This document shows positions 49,952 to 60,498 of a stretch of 64,000 bases of DNA, one piece after another. Made by a program: the position numbers and the translations under genes. Positions within the stretch are counted from its first letter, which is position 1. Each line of letters begins with the position of its first letter. The DNA lies in NCBI GenBank assembly GCA_002633005.1, contig NMRA01000378.1, positions 162,013-226,012 of the forward strand. Reading direction: 5' to 3'. Source of the stretch: Phoronis australis. Lineage: Eukaryota > Phoronida > Phoronidae. The notes beneath the pieces were generated by a model, which made no database searches, was not told where the DNA came from, and saw only the letters and a list, made by a program, of their open reading frames with translations.

Positions 49952-50957
49952 ACAGCATAATGGGCACACACAAACATGCACGCAAAGTCACACAGAGCAA
50001 GTTAAAAGTAATCAGACTGGCAGTATACTTTTTTACCCCACTTGACGGCTAGTCTTGTTAATGCAAAAATGACTGGTAATAACTATTACGGCGGCTAATT
50101 ACAAAATGCCTTGGCCTCCATACTAACGTTCCAGTTAATTCCCCTTCATTTTCAATCACAAATGAAGACCACTTTGACGACGACTTCGTCTTCTGCCCAG
50201 CCGTCATGGCAAGGAATTCTGGTTCACTTTGTCTGAATACCTTTCGCATTTAAACGTGCAGATGTATGTACACAAATAACCTGGAAACGACAGTTTAAAG
50301 GACATTCTCGGCGTGAGCAGTAATTTAACAGAAATACCATGAAATCAAACTCACCTGCACATTATTTGTTAGTAATAGACACACCAATAATACAGTAACA
50401 CTGATGGTTACGATCTACATGGACACTGCTCAAGATATTCCAGCAGAAGTTATACGATTATGTCCTTCCGTTTCAACTGTGAAGGAACAATGATGCCCAA
50501 ATACTGGCAAGCAGCCCGTAAGTCTACTACCTTCAACTTATTTGAAGTCTTCTGTTGTGACGTTTGACAAAGTTCTGAAACGTTACAGGGTGGAACACCG
50601 CCATTTGATCAAACACACAAGCACGCAACTCAGCAATTTTTGATGCCTGTGCAAAGGTGGCATCATCTCTGTCAGATTCTGGGTTGTATACTCTGCGCTG
50701 TCTTTTTTTCAGTTTTCTGCTGTTGATGACACTTCACTGGATCGATTTTTGACCAGTTTTCGTGCCTTGGTTGAATGCATCAGTCAAAAACGTCTTAACG
50801 TTTTCAGTCATTCTTTCTGACCTTTTTGCTGGCTTCAAAGCCCACCACGTTGAGCTGTATGGGTACTAGCTGCCTGCATTTTACAAACGCTAAAATCAAT
50901 AACTCATACGTATTTCGTTTATAACTGAACAAGCCATCATTACCAAAAGCTTTTAAG

Positions 50958-51406
50958 AAGTGGTCCTCTTCAATTTCTTGTGTAGCTGACGGAGACTGAT
51001 AAAGTGTTACTGTCGGTGTTTTCCGTCTGTCCCTTTTCCAGTCATGATCTCTGAAATTTTCAAGCAATGTATTGATATTTTTTATTCTCATTTACTACAT
51101 GGACAGATCCTTGAAGAGCAGGAAATGTATTCAAAATAGTTGTGAGCCACACATCTTTCATCTATTATGTATCCAATGACCTGTATTTTATATTGTTTAT
51201 TACACATCCTTTTGTCTAGCAATCAGATTTAGAATTCTTTCTAAAATTATTAGAACAATATTATGACTTCCACGGAAACATTTCATACCTGTACTGTACT
51301 TTAATCCATTAAAGGACTTAGATAAACGCTGTGCCACTTCGACATCACAGTGAACTTTGCCTTGACATCTCGAGCTAACAGTGTCGACATCCAAAGACTC
51401 GAGCAT
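50958..51406 (-). CDS. Candidate two-exon gene fragment, unidentified
   Basis: A first segment (51406 down to about 51290) opens MLESLDVDTVSSRCQGK and ends at a good donor (CAG|GTATGA). A second (about 51050 down to 50958), after an acceptor ending in AG, reads DHDWKRDRRKTPTVTLYQSP and EIEEDHFLKAF before a GTAATG donor. The phases agree when joined (phase 1). Codon pattern and splice signals look real, but I recognise no family. A short downstream frame at 50058-50249 (containing MTAGQKTKSSSKWSSFVIEN) may belong to a neighbour. Confidence 0.3.
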
Positions 51407-51829
51407 TATGTACTGTACATCTGCTCTTGCGTAATGCCTATTAATGCTAATTTAAGAATTGTCTCTTGTGGAACGACGTAACGAAATATTTGAATTCATG
51501 CTCGGGTGATCTTGGAAATGACTTTTTCCTCGACCGATTCTGGATTTGAAATTTTGGATGTATGTGCTGGCTGAAAGTATAGGTCATTGAGAATTGAACA
51601 CAGCATGGTATATCTGTTCTGGCGCAGTGTCGGCTAACGACGGAAACACAGGTGATTCTACAGTATGCTTTATCCGAATTCTATGTGTACATTGACCAAC
51701 CGTAAACTGAAACTAGCAAAACACCAAGTCACCACTATGAAGTGTACTACAAGCAAAGGCAACGACAGTCTATACAAAAACCGTTATTTACATCATCCAT
51801 AAAAATATACAGGTAGCAAAATGGCAACG

Positions 51830-52553
51830 TCACGTGACCTCGACTTGAACAACTTGTGATCTGTTGTAAGTCATGACGAGATTCTGACTTTTGAAGGGAA
51901 GTGAGATCCCAAAATGACCGTCAATATTCTTCACGAAAGGGTTGGCGCATCCCATCAACTCCAAATCCTCTCTAGAGTGGCCTTTTTCATGTGCGCTGGC
52001 ACTACAGTCCTTGGAAGTCCATCGCAAGCGTGTCGATAACGTCTCTAGGGCCAAGAAACGAAATTTCCTTCATGGAACAGGATTCGACAGCTTGTATGCG
52101 ATTACATCACGTCATAGGTACCAAGACTGTCCATCCGTGGCCCAAGCGAACAGCAAATGGTCCATCGCCCTTGGTAGGGACCACCTGTAACGGCGGGAGA
52201 GCAGCGGGGCAACTTGAATCCATAAGCTGATCAATGTGAATATCTGGCATTAACGAAGAAATGTTTTGAGCGACATGACGAAGATAAGCGACTTTTTCGG
52301 GAACCTCCAGTGTAGGTATATGACGAGATTCCACTGGTATCTGCACACGAGAGTAAGCCTTCTTGATCGTCACATGATTCTGGTCATTCAAGTCAGTAAC
52401 CTTCAGATTTTTAACTACCGTCGTTTTCACATAATTACGCCCGTGCATGCTGTGGAGATCGAGGGTAACTTCGTGACCTGTTGCACATAAATCAGATTTA
52501 AGACGAACGGTAAGGAAACATCCACTGGTACCGTTGTTGAAGAACGCGTATGT
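51830..52553 (-). pseudogene. BEL/Pao protease and RT-linker fragment
   Basis: From residue 67 of the frame that opens at 52751 the sequence is BEL/Pao: a retropepsin-like FFNNGTSGCFLTVRL, then HIPTLEVPEKVAYLRHVA, then DSSCPAALPPLQVVPTKGDG and the LGHGWTV segment that precedes the polymerase. After a frameshift near 52100 it continues at 52054-51830 with SREDLELMG, DGHFGISLPFKSQ and NRSQ, the usual lead-in to the reverse transcriptase. The catalytic aspartate of the protease is N (NNG for DNG). The fragment ends there; no reverse transcriptase follows. Sequence in shared segments differs clearly from the BEL element at 53296-59341, so it is another family. Confidence 0.75.
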
Positions 52554-53290
52554 CAGTACTGCAGTTGGCAAACGTTTACCAGACTCAAATGTGCTAGCTG
52601 TGTGCTCCGAGACAACGGTAATGTCAGCCTTCGTGTCAACGAGGAAATTAGCTGCAATATTATTAACTAAAATGTTAATTGCAAAGTCTGCACAGTCCTT
52701 AAACACCAGTAGGTAGTCCTCAGTGGCTGTGATAGCACTAACTGTCTTCACGCTCTGGACGTTCCGCCCCGACGGACGTTGTTTTCCGGTTGACTTCGGA
52801 TGTGAGGTCGCAGAAGTGGAATTGCGATTCTGTTCACCACGCTGTTTCTTAAAGCATTGTTTCTCGTAATGATCGAATTTCTTACAATAGCGGCAATTGC
52901 CCTTTTAGTATTCAGGAACTGAAGTTTAGTGGCGGAGTCCTTGCTTGGGTGGAATTGTTGGTTGCTGCTTTGTGCCAATTCCAAAGATTGTGCTAGCTGG
53001 CACGCTTTCTCATATGTGAGAGTTAATTCTGTTAACAGTTTCTTTTGAATCGGTACCGTCTTCAAGCCGCACACGAATTTGTCTCTTAAGGCCTGGTCTA
53101 GGAAAGCTCCGAATTCACATTATCGAGACAGTTGCCTCAGACGAACAGTGAATTCTCCAATGGTCTCGTCCACTTTCTGTTCTCCCTTATAAGAGCGGAA
53201 ACGTTCTATCTTAATTATCGTACCAAGGTTCATAATGTTTTTCAGCTTTGCAACCAGTTGTTCCAACGTACAGCCGTCAGCCTTACCAGG
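52554..53290 (-). pseudogene. Ty3/Gypsy gag C-terminal half and protease start
   Basis: On the minus strand, gag continues from the BEL insertion site: TLEQLVAKLKNI, ERFRSYKG, EFTVRLRQLS, then LRDKFVCGLK and PIQKKLLTELTLTYEKA. This is the standard Gypsy gag order. A CCHC knuckle CRYCKKFDHYEKQC (C-x2-C-x4-H-x4-C) follows at about 52861-52903 in another frame, then a retropepsin start FLVDTKADITVVSEHTA at about 52640. A stop (TAA near 53122) and a frameshift before the knuckle break it. The protease motif has DTK where DTG is expected. At 52554 the frame passes without a break into a BEL/Pao-type protease. Confidence 0.8.
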
Positions 53291-53295
53291 CAGGC
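53291..53295. repeat. Target-site duplication CAGGC (left)
   Basis: CAGGC immediately precedes the left LTR (TGTAAGG...). The same five bases follow the right LTR at 59342-59346. Five bp is a usual target-duplication length for BEL/Pao integrases. Confidence 0.85.
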
Positions 53296-53555
53296 TGTAA
53301 GGTTAAACGCACTTAGTTTGAGGTTTCTTTATTTCATATTCAGAGAGTTCAAAGGTCAACCGAGTCAGACCCCAAACTGAGTACACCCTCAACGTAAACA
53401 CTATTTCGGGTTCTAGCGACTGGCTCAATGAAACCGACGTCTTGTCAGCCGAACGTTTCAAAACTCAAAGAAAAAACGACCCTAGCGGCAAAACAGGATC
53501 AAACCAAAGCTGGCGCCATCTATAATCTGCACAATAACTAACGGGGAACCGTACA
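53296..53555 (-). repeat. BEL 3' LTR (left), 260 bp
   Basis: Starts TGTAAGGTTAAACGCACTTA and ends AACCGTACA in plus-strand reading. It is nearly identical to the partial LTR at 57636-57799. It lacks about 270 bp present in the right LTR (about 58916-59187, between CAACGTAAAC and ACTATTTCGGG) and has about 15-20 bp that the right one lacks. Confidence 0.85.
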
Positions 53556-53738
53556 TCCTCCCTCCTGAGTTGGGTCCTAACTCAACTCCCAATCCAATAA
53601 CAAGGTCAAATGTAAATCTGTACTAAACAAACAAATAAAGCTATGACAGTCAGTAACGTAGTGACTAATATCAATGAATAAGAGTCTCAGGTATAAAGAA
53701 GAACAACTTCCAACACGTACACCTGTAATAAATCATAG

Positions 53739-56700
53739 TCAATTAACTTCCAGAACAACACAAAGTTTGTCCACAGGTCGTAGAACGGTGAAATTGCGCG
53801 TCCTAACTGTGACCACTCTAACTAAGCCATTCCTGTCCGGATGCACTTCGGTCAGGCGACCCAAGGGCCATACACTTCTAGCAGAATCCTCTGAAACCAA
53901 CACAATATCACCAACACACAGGCTGCGGCCAGTTCTCAGCCACTTTTGACGTTTTTGTAGTGTCTGCAAGTACTCTCGTGACCACCTCTTCCAGAATACA
54001 TTAGCCAAATACTGGACTTGACGCCATTTTCTACGAGAATATATATCACGGGGGTCGAAGATTCCAGGAGGCATAGAATGTCCAGGTTTCACCATCAGCA
54101 AATGATTCGGGGTCAATGCATCAAAATCATGAGGGTTGTCAGACAGTGGTGAAATCGGTCTGCTGTTAAGTATATGCTCAACCTCGCACATCAGGGTGAC
54201 CAATGACTCATCATACAAACACCTTGGTTGTTCCCTCAGCAATGAGCAGAGAATGCGGTGTATCGAGCGTTTCATTCTTTCCCATACACCACCAAAATGT
54301 GACGCTGAAGGCGGGTTAAAATTCCAGGTGATACCTCGCTGATGAAGATAATCCCGTACATGACTCTGGTTCCACTTCTTAATGGATTCTTTCATCTCCT
54401 TGTCCGCACCAACCATATTAGTACCATTGTCTGAAGTAATCGAGTTAACAGTTCCGCGACGAGCGATGAATCTTCTTACACCGTTAATGCACGATGCTGT
54501 GTCCAGCGTATGAGCTACCTCAATGTGTACAGCACATGATAAGAAGCATGTGAACACAATACCATATCGTTTAACCTGTGACCGTCCCTGCTTGATATAG
54601 AAGGGTCCAAAATAGTCCATGCCCGTGTTCCAAAATGGTGGGAAATCCGAGGTCACTCTCCTGATCGGTAAATCAGCCATGTTCTGTCTAGCAGACTGAC
54701 CCGCCACCTTACGACAAATGACACAGTGGTGGGTGATCCTTTTAATCATAGCACCAGGACTTGGAGCCCAGAATTCCTCTCGCAGTCTAGCAATCATCAC
54801 ATTTTTCCCCATGTGACCTACTTCACGATGAATGTGCTGAAGAAGAAGCAATGACAATCGCGAATTTTTGCTCAGTAATATCTGATGCTTCTTGTCAAAC
54901 ATCATGTCTGAATTATCAAGACGACCACCAACTCTTAAAATACCATCTTGCAAGAATGGGTCTAGCCGTACAACAGGCAAACCCTCTGAAACCTTCTGAA
55001 TCTCAGACGAGAAATATTTATGCTGTTCATGTCTCACCAGCATAACTTTGGCTCGATGAGTATAAGTCAAGGGCAGATCAATATCAGATAAGTTCCCATG
55101 CTGTTTCCTTGCACCAAGACGCAGTTTCAAGCGGTCAATAAAATTCAAAATCCATCCTAGCACCCTCGTGAGTTTCGACCAATCGGAGAATTTCTCAATG
55201 AGAACATCAAGGGTGTGGGGTTCTATGCTAGGCACTACAGCCGTAGTGTAAGCTTCAACATCGACCTCATCGGGTGACTGAACTTTTACCTTTGGAAAGA
55301 TGGGCCATTGATCCATGGGCGTCCAAAGGAAAGGCGGTCCTTCAAACCACAACTTCATACACCGTGAATCATCCGGTGACATACCACGAGAAGCAATGTC
55401 GCCAGGGTTCGCTTTCCCATTAATGAAGTTCCACTGTTGCACTTCGGATCCGTGGTGAATAATAGACAACCTGTTAGCAACAAAAGTCTTAAAGCGAGTA
55501 GACATATTAGCGATATACTTCAACACTGCCTGGCTATCTGTCCAGTAGAAAATCTAGTCCACCTTGTATCTCAACTCAGACATAATCAAGGAGTTCAGCT
55601 TAACAGCAAGCACAGCAGCGGTGAGCTCAAGTCTAGGAGTCGTTACTCGAAACTCGGCTTTTCCCTGATAGCAAACTACAGGAAACAGTTCCATCTAGGT
55701 TCAAAAAACGAATATAAGAAACCACTCCATAGGCATTATCACTTGCATCACAAAAGTGGTGTACCTGAATGTTGGCGATATCTGGAAAATCAGGCTTAAG
55801 ACATCGTCTTACCGCAAACCCTTTCAGTCGCACCAAATCAGCAAGCCATTGTCTCCATGCTCTCAGATCAGTCTCATCTAAACATTCGTCCCAACCATGG
55901 CCCTGTCTGCACAGTTCCTGCAAAAGTAACTTAGCTGGCAAAACAAGAGTTGACAAGAGACCATGAGGATCATAGAACGAGCTAGTTACAGACAGTAACT
56001 GTCTACGGGATACCTTCTCGTCATCCACAAAAGGCTGATTGCTATAAAACACCAGGTCATCAGAAGAAATGTTCCATACCACACACCTAGGGCCCGTTCA
56101 GTAGTCTGTTTATTATCAAAGTCCAAACTGTTGACGACATCTATGGCCCGGTCACATTCTGGTATGGACTGCAAAATCTCATCGTTGTTCGCTACCCATT
56201 TGGTCAGGCGGAAACCACCTTCATAGCACAATGACATCACCTCATGGACAGCATCAACAGCTAAAGGTACAGTGGGAACTTAAAATAGAAAATCATCTAC
56301 ATAAAATGATTCTTTCAAAGTAGCATTACTGTGCAAGGCACAGTTAAGAGCGTATGCAGAACAACTTGGCGACGAAACGGCACCGAACAGATGCACTGTC
56401 ATCCTGAAGGTCTTGGTGCGAGAATCAAGTCACCATTAGGCCACCAAAGAAATCTGAGGAAATCACGGTCCTCCTTGGGCACTTTGACTTGGTAAAACAT
56501 CTTGGCGATATCAGCCATAACAGCAAACTTCTCTTGTCTAAATCGTAATAAGACGCCAAAAAGTGAATTAGTCAGGTTAGGTCCCTGTAACAGTTGATCG
56601 TTGATGGAAACGTTATCGTACTTCGAGCTGCAGTCAAACACCACTCTCATTTTCTTTGTTTTGGCATGGTATACAGCATGGTGGGGAATGTACCACAGCT

Positions 56701-57097
56701 TTCCATCAGTCCGCAATATTTCTTCATCAGGCACCTCTTCGGCATAACCCTGTCCGATTATTTCAGCCATGAACTTACAGTAATCGTCATAGAAATCAGA
56801 GCTCACTGTTAATTTCTTCTTTAAACCTTGCAATCGTCGAGCAGCATAAGACCGATTGTCTGGCAAACTGCGATTCTCATCGCGACAAGGTAAAGCTAAC
56901 TCATAATGTCTGTTGACTTGTCGCACCGAGTCACTCATCTTCTTGAGAAAACGTTGATCGTCCACAGAATGCTCAGATCTATCTTTTACTACTTCTGGAA
57001 AATCCACAGACACAATCTGGTCGTACAGCTGACTGAGCTCAACTGCACAAGTGTTGACAGAGATATCACATGATCCAACACCACGTAGTAAATTCAA
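53739..57097 (-). pseudogene. BEL/Pao pol: RT, RNase H, integrase
   Basis: Minus-strand order: a linker (VNTCAVELSQLYDQ; 57060), the reverse transcriptase with YVDD (56292-56303), the post-RT segment FYDPHGLLSTLVLPAKLLLQ and HHFCDASDNAYG, an RNase H WTDSQ, then the zinc-binding domain and integrase of a 595-residue open frame (55526-53739). That frame keeps the integrase D,D-35-E residues (GMDYFGPF, SDNGTNMVG, FGGVWERMKRS) and the C-terminal domain with GDIVLVSED. Breaks are a frameshift near 56420, a stop at 56280-56282 just after YVDD, a frameshift near 56085, a frameshift near 55640, and a stop at 55554-55556. The integrase itself is intact. It would copy and integrate the element if whole; this copy cannot make a full polyprotein. 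Confidence 0.92.
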
Positions 57098-57653
57098 TGA
57101 AACAGTCTACCATCACATCTGGATTTCCATATCGACGATCAAACTCCTTCATGACAGCGTTATAAGCTATCTCAGAATCTAGGAAGGAAAACCCCTTAAC
57201 AACTTCACTGGCTTCCCCAGTTGTAAATGCCTCAAGGTACTGGAACCGCTCTTCATATGAGTCAGAGTTAAGTATAACCTGGGAGTGAAACTGTCTCTTG
57301 AATCGTTTGTAGTTAAGCGGCGACCCACAGAACTTGTCCATTGTTATAGTAGGTGCTTTCAAATGCTTCAAAACAGATAGGTAATGAGCGTCTCCGTGGT
57401 CTGCGATGGGTGTCTTATCTTTACTATCTAGAAAGGTCTCATCGTGACAAGTGTCCAAATCCTCTTCATCTATTGCCAGCTGCTGCTGTCTGTACTTGAG
57501 ATTCAACATATCCAGCTCTAGTTGCTTTCTTCTTGCTAACAGCTCATGTTTTCTTATTGTCGAGTCTTTCTTGTCCACCTGAGGGGTGAGTTCAGGAGGA
57601 GATTCAGAGCCGCTGTCGTCCATAGTGTTTACTGATGTAAGGTTCAAACGCAC
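57066..57653 (-). pseudogene. BEL gag N-terminus, internally deleted copy
   Basis: Starts MDDSGSESPPELTPQVDKKD, runs through a coiled-coil-like LDMLNLKYRQQQLAIDEEDL and the gag core (TMDKFCGSPLNYKRFKRQF) and follows the copy at 58817 to MVDCFI. There it jumps directly to the pol linker at about 57096 in another frame. The rest of gag, the zinc knuckles and the protease are therefore missing. The two copies differ at only a few residues. Confidence 0.85.
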
Positions 57654-57799
57654 TTAGTTTGAGGTTTCTTTATTTCATATTCAGAGAGTTCAAAGGTCAA
57701 CCGAGTCAAACCCCAAACTGAGTACACCCTCAACGTAAACACTATTTCGGGTTCTAGCGACTGGCTCAATGAAACCGACGTCTTGTCAGCCGAACGTTT
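57636..57799 (-). repeat. Partial BEL LTR cut by the N at 57800
   Basis: Almost identical to 53296-53460 (TGTAAGGTTCAAACGCACTT to CAGCCGAACGTTT), then broken at the single N. The sequence beyond the N is gag interior, not the rest of the LTR. Confidence 0.9.
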
Positions 57800-57800
57800 N

Positions 57801-58817
57801 AAGGCAACCAAAGCAAACGCCTTGCCTTTTAAGGAAGTCAATCTTGGCAGAATGTAACTGCGAGACAAATGAGTCACACTTCAGGAGATGATGCTCTCCT
57901 TGACAGAATAGACACTTCGTAGGCGTGGAGACATTAGTCGTAAATGAGGCTTTTGGCTTAACATCTCTGGCCCGAGGAGTAGAGGGCTTTCTCTGAACAC
58001 CAAACGTAGGGTCATTGGCCTTTCTTGCCTCTTTGGATACAAACTTCACCAAGTCCATAAACATAGGCCTTCCACCTGCCTCACGAATGTCGAACACAAT
58101 AGATCTCCACCTGTCATGGAGCTTAAACGGGAGTTTAGCAACGATCTTCTTAAAGTTCTCTGAGTATTCTAGTACACGTACTGCTCCATAGTCTTCAACA
58201 GCATAAAGACACTCTGTGAGTAGAAGTGCAAAGGAGTCTAACATTCTGGCATCATCTGCCGGTATCTGCGGCCACTCAAGAAGCTTTTTAATGAAACAGT
58301 CAACCATCACATCTGGATTTCCATATCGACGATCAAACTCCTTCATGACAGCGTTATAAGCTATCTCAGAATCTAGGAAGGAAAACCCCTTAACAACTTC
58401 ACTGGCTTCCCCAGTTGTAAATGCCTCAAGGTACTGGAACCGCTCTTCATATGAGTCAGAGTTAAGTATAACCTGGGAGTGAAACTGTCTCTTGAATCGT
58501 TTGTAGTTAAGCGGCGACCCACAGAACTTGTCCATTGTTATAGTAGGTGCTTTCAAATGCTTCAAGACAGATAGGTAATGAGTGTCTCCGTGGTCTGCGA
58601 TGGGTGTCTTATCTTTACTATCTAAAAAGGTCTCCTCGTGACAAGTGCCCAAATCTTCTTCATCTATTGCCAGCTGCTGCTGTCTGTACTTGAGATTCAA
58701 CATATCCAGCTCTAGTTGCTTTCTTCTAGCTAACAGCTCATGTTTTCTTATTGTCGAGTCTTTCTTGTCCACCTGAGGGGTGAGTTCAGGAGGGGATTCA
58801 GAGCCGCTGTCATCCAT
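57801..58817 (-). pseudogene. BEL gag, truncated at the N
   Basis: The start MDDSGSESPPEL is chosen as the first methionine inside the element; the frame also extends ten residues into the LTR. The order is a coiled-coil-like segment, the gag core homologous to DUF1759-type proteins (FTTGEASEVVKGF, EFDRRYGNPDVMVD), a basic linker (RARDVKPKAS), and the first zinc knuckle CLFCQGEHHLLKC. It breaks off inside the second knuckle (GVCFGCL) at the N. About 340 residues are readable without a stop. Confidence 0.85.
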
Positions 58818-58829
58818 AGTGTTTACTGA

Positions 58830-59341
58830 TGTAAGGTTCAAACCCACTTAGTGTGAAGTTTCTTTATTTCATATTCGAGTCAGACCCCAAACTAAGTACA
58901 CCCTCAACGTAAACTGAAAGGAAACAAATAAAATGCTCTCAGGATAAGGTAACAAAATGTCACAAATCAGAGAAGTTCAAATAGGCCACAACGAACAGAA
59001 AGCGTGCTCATGGCCTACGTGACAAAGTCAACGCATGAAAGTAGGTCAAACATGTGGGCCACATATTCCAAACAACAGTCTGCACAAAAGTAGCACAAAA
59101 TGACTGTAAAGCTAGTAGGACCATGACCGCGAACGTAAGGCACGCAAAAACGTATCAACTAACATAATAAGCCTTAACACATACCACTATTTCGGGTTCT
59201 AGCGACTCTCAATACAACCGACGTCTTGTCCGCCGAACGTTACAAAAACTCATAGAAACAACGACCCTAGCGGCAAAACGGGATCGAGCAAAAGCTAGCG
59301 CCATCTATACTCTGCACAAAAAACTAACGGATAACCGTACA
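58830..59341 (-). repeat. BEL 5' LTR (right), 512 bp
   Basis: Plus-strand reading starts TGTAAGGTTCAAACCCACTT and ends AACCGTACA. It shares both ends with the left LTR but carries an additional central 270-bp segment (about 58916-59187). On the minus strand only 12 bases separate its end from the gag ATG, and no TGG-starting primer-binding site is evident in them. Confidence 0.8.
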
Positions 59342-59565
59342 CAGGCAAATGTTTGATAAACCCCATAGGGCTCGGCTCCCAAAGTCTCTAGGAAACACGC
59401 TATTTGCCTCTTAGTTGCATCATTGTTCGCGATCACAAAGTTTTGGAACCGGTCATACCACATAGAAAACTTTTCGGTTTTCGAGTCAAAAGTGCCAACA
59501 TTACCGATGAGTGACATAGCGAAGAACAGTTGAGACATCAGCAGAAAAATCCCGACAAATCCCAT
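59342..59565 (-). pseudogene. Ty3/Gypsy gag N-terminal half
   Basis: The minus-strand frame reads MSLIGNVGTFDSKTEKFSMW, then YDRFQNFVIANN, KRQIACFLETLGAEPYGVY. This is the N-terminal pattern of Gypsy gag (F...W..Y..RF..F..AN....KR..A.FL...G...Y). It stops at the CAGGC target duplication and the gag resumes at 53290. Joining the two halves needs a one-base shift, so a frame-breaking indel also exists. Confidence 0.8.
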
Positions 59566-59591
59566 CCTCGTCGCTAGCTATTGTAGTCAGA

Positions 59592-59774
59592 TGTCGTTGG
59601 ATAAAAGTGAACTGAATGTGGAAACTGTGAATGTTTATTCACCATTACATGCGACGGGAACAGGAAACACAGAATCATGAGTAACTCGTGAGATGGGGTC
59701 ACAGACCAGGGGAGATAGATGACCCACTAACTCATAACACTGACAATAGGTGGCGCTAGTGACAGCCACTTAAC
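59592..59774 (-). repeat. Probable Ty3/Gypsy 5' LTR
   Basis: Lies directly upstream of the Gypsy gag on the minus strand. It starts TGTTAAGTGGCTGTCACTAG, contains GTGAATAAACATTCAC (poly(A) signal AATAAA) and ends TTATCCAACGACA, so TG...CA over about 183 bp. The ends are approximate: no partner LTR is in the window and no primer-binding site is obvious. Confidence 0.5.
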
Positions 59775-60498
59775 AGTTCACAACAGTCACGTCCTTCAAC
59801 TTCTCACCCATTAGTATCTTATTTGTGAACGAATCTATAACGTTTTGCACTTCACCTTTCAAAGCACGAGCAAGCTGTGTGTCTTGTAGTAACTTCACTA
59901 CTACCGATTTCACTACTTTAGGTTTTGTTAGGTGAACATAGCGATGTTTTCTCTGACACACTTCTGTATTTTGTCCAGGCTATTCCAAGTGGACCAATAG
60001 TCTCGTTTTCCATCAATTTTGCAGTTTCCAGTAAACCAGCATATTTAATTCTTGATTCAGTATTGAACGATTTCTCGTTTGTTTCCTGATAACATTTGTC
60101 ATATCTTCTTTCCAGCAAAGTTGGCATCTACTTAAATCAAAATAAGATGCAACTTTTGTATCTAGAGGTCTTCTGGAATCTCTAGTTATGTTCCCATTTA
60201 TCAGTTCTCTTTTCCACTGTTTCATGTCCGCTACACTGAGCAACCGTGCAGCGGACGATCTTAGTTTAAAAGTGCTATTTGCGCCAGATTTCCTTGAACA
60301 GGAGAGCATCAGAGATCTTTGGATATTACTTGAGAAGTGTATTGCAGGATGTTTTAGAACTGACCACTTCTCACACAACTTCTTCCTGTGATTCATCTTG
60401 GTTGAAAAAATGAACGTGTTCACCAGGTCACCAAGTCCAGACTTTTTAAGCCAGTCAGAAACTTCATCAACATTCCACTGTGCAACAAATAAAGCCAT
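59775..60498 (-). pseudogene. SAM-domain-like reading frame, interrupted
   Basis: On the minus strand ATG at 60498 opens MALFVAQWNVDEVSDWLKKS then GLGDLVNTF, which fits the first helices of a SAM domain (W...DV..WL...GL..Y...F), a protein-protein interaction module. The remaining SAM helices are not evident. Downstream the frame continues with basic, serine-rich sequence. After a shift near 60120 another frame (RRYDKCYQETNEKSFNTES), and later 59961-59770 (KSVVVKLLQDTQLARALKGE), look coding-like. It ends where the Gypsy LTR starts and begins 12 bases from the piggyBac TTAA. It is probably a host gene or gene fragment cut by two transposons, but the family is not identified. Confidence 0.35.

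Larger units (their letters stand above)
53296..59341 (-). mobile_element. BEL/Pao LTR retrotransposon, degenerate, nested
   Basis: The element is bounded by LTRs 53296-53555 and 58830-59341, both TG...CA in plus-strand reading (TGTAAGGTT...CCGTACA), and by CAGGC target duplications. Minus-strand order is right LTR, gag (58817 down to 57801), an N join, a partial extra LTR plus a second gag start (57799 down to 57094), then reverse transcriptase, RNase H, integrase and left LTR. It inserted into the gag of a Ty3/Gypsy element. Pol has several frameshifts and stops, and the second gag is fused directly to pol, with the rest of gag and the protease missing, so the copy as assembled is non-functional. 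The extra LTR and gag in the middle are probably an assembly join of another copy. Confidence 0.9.
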
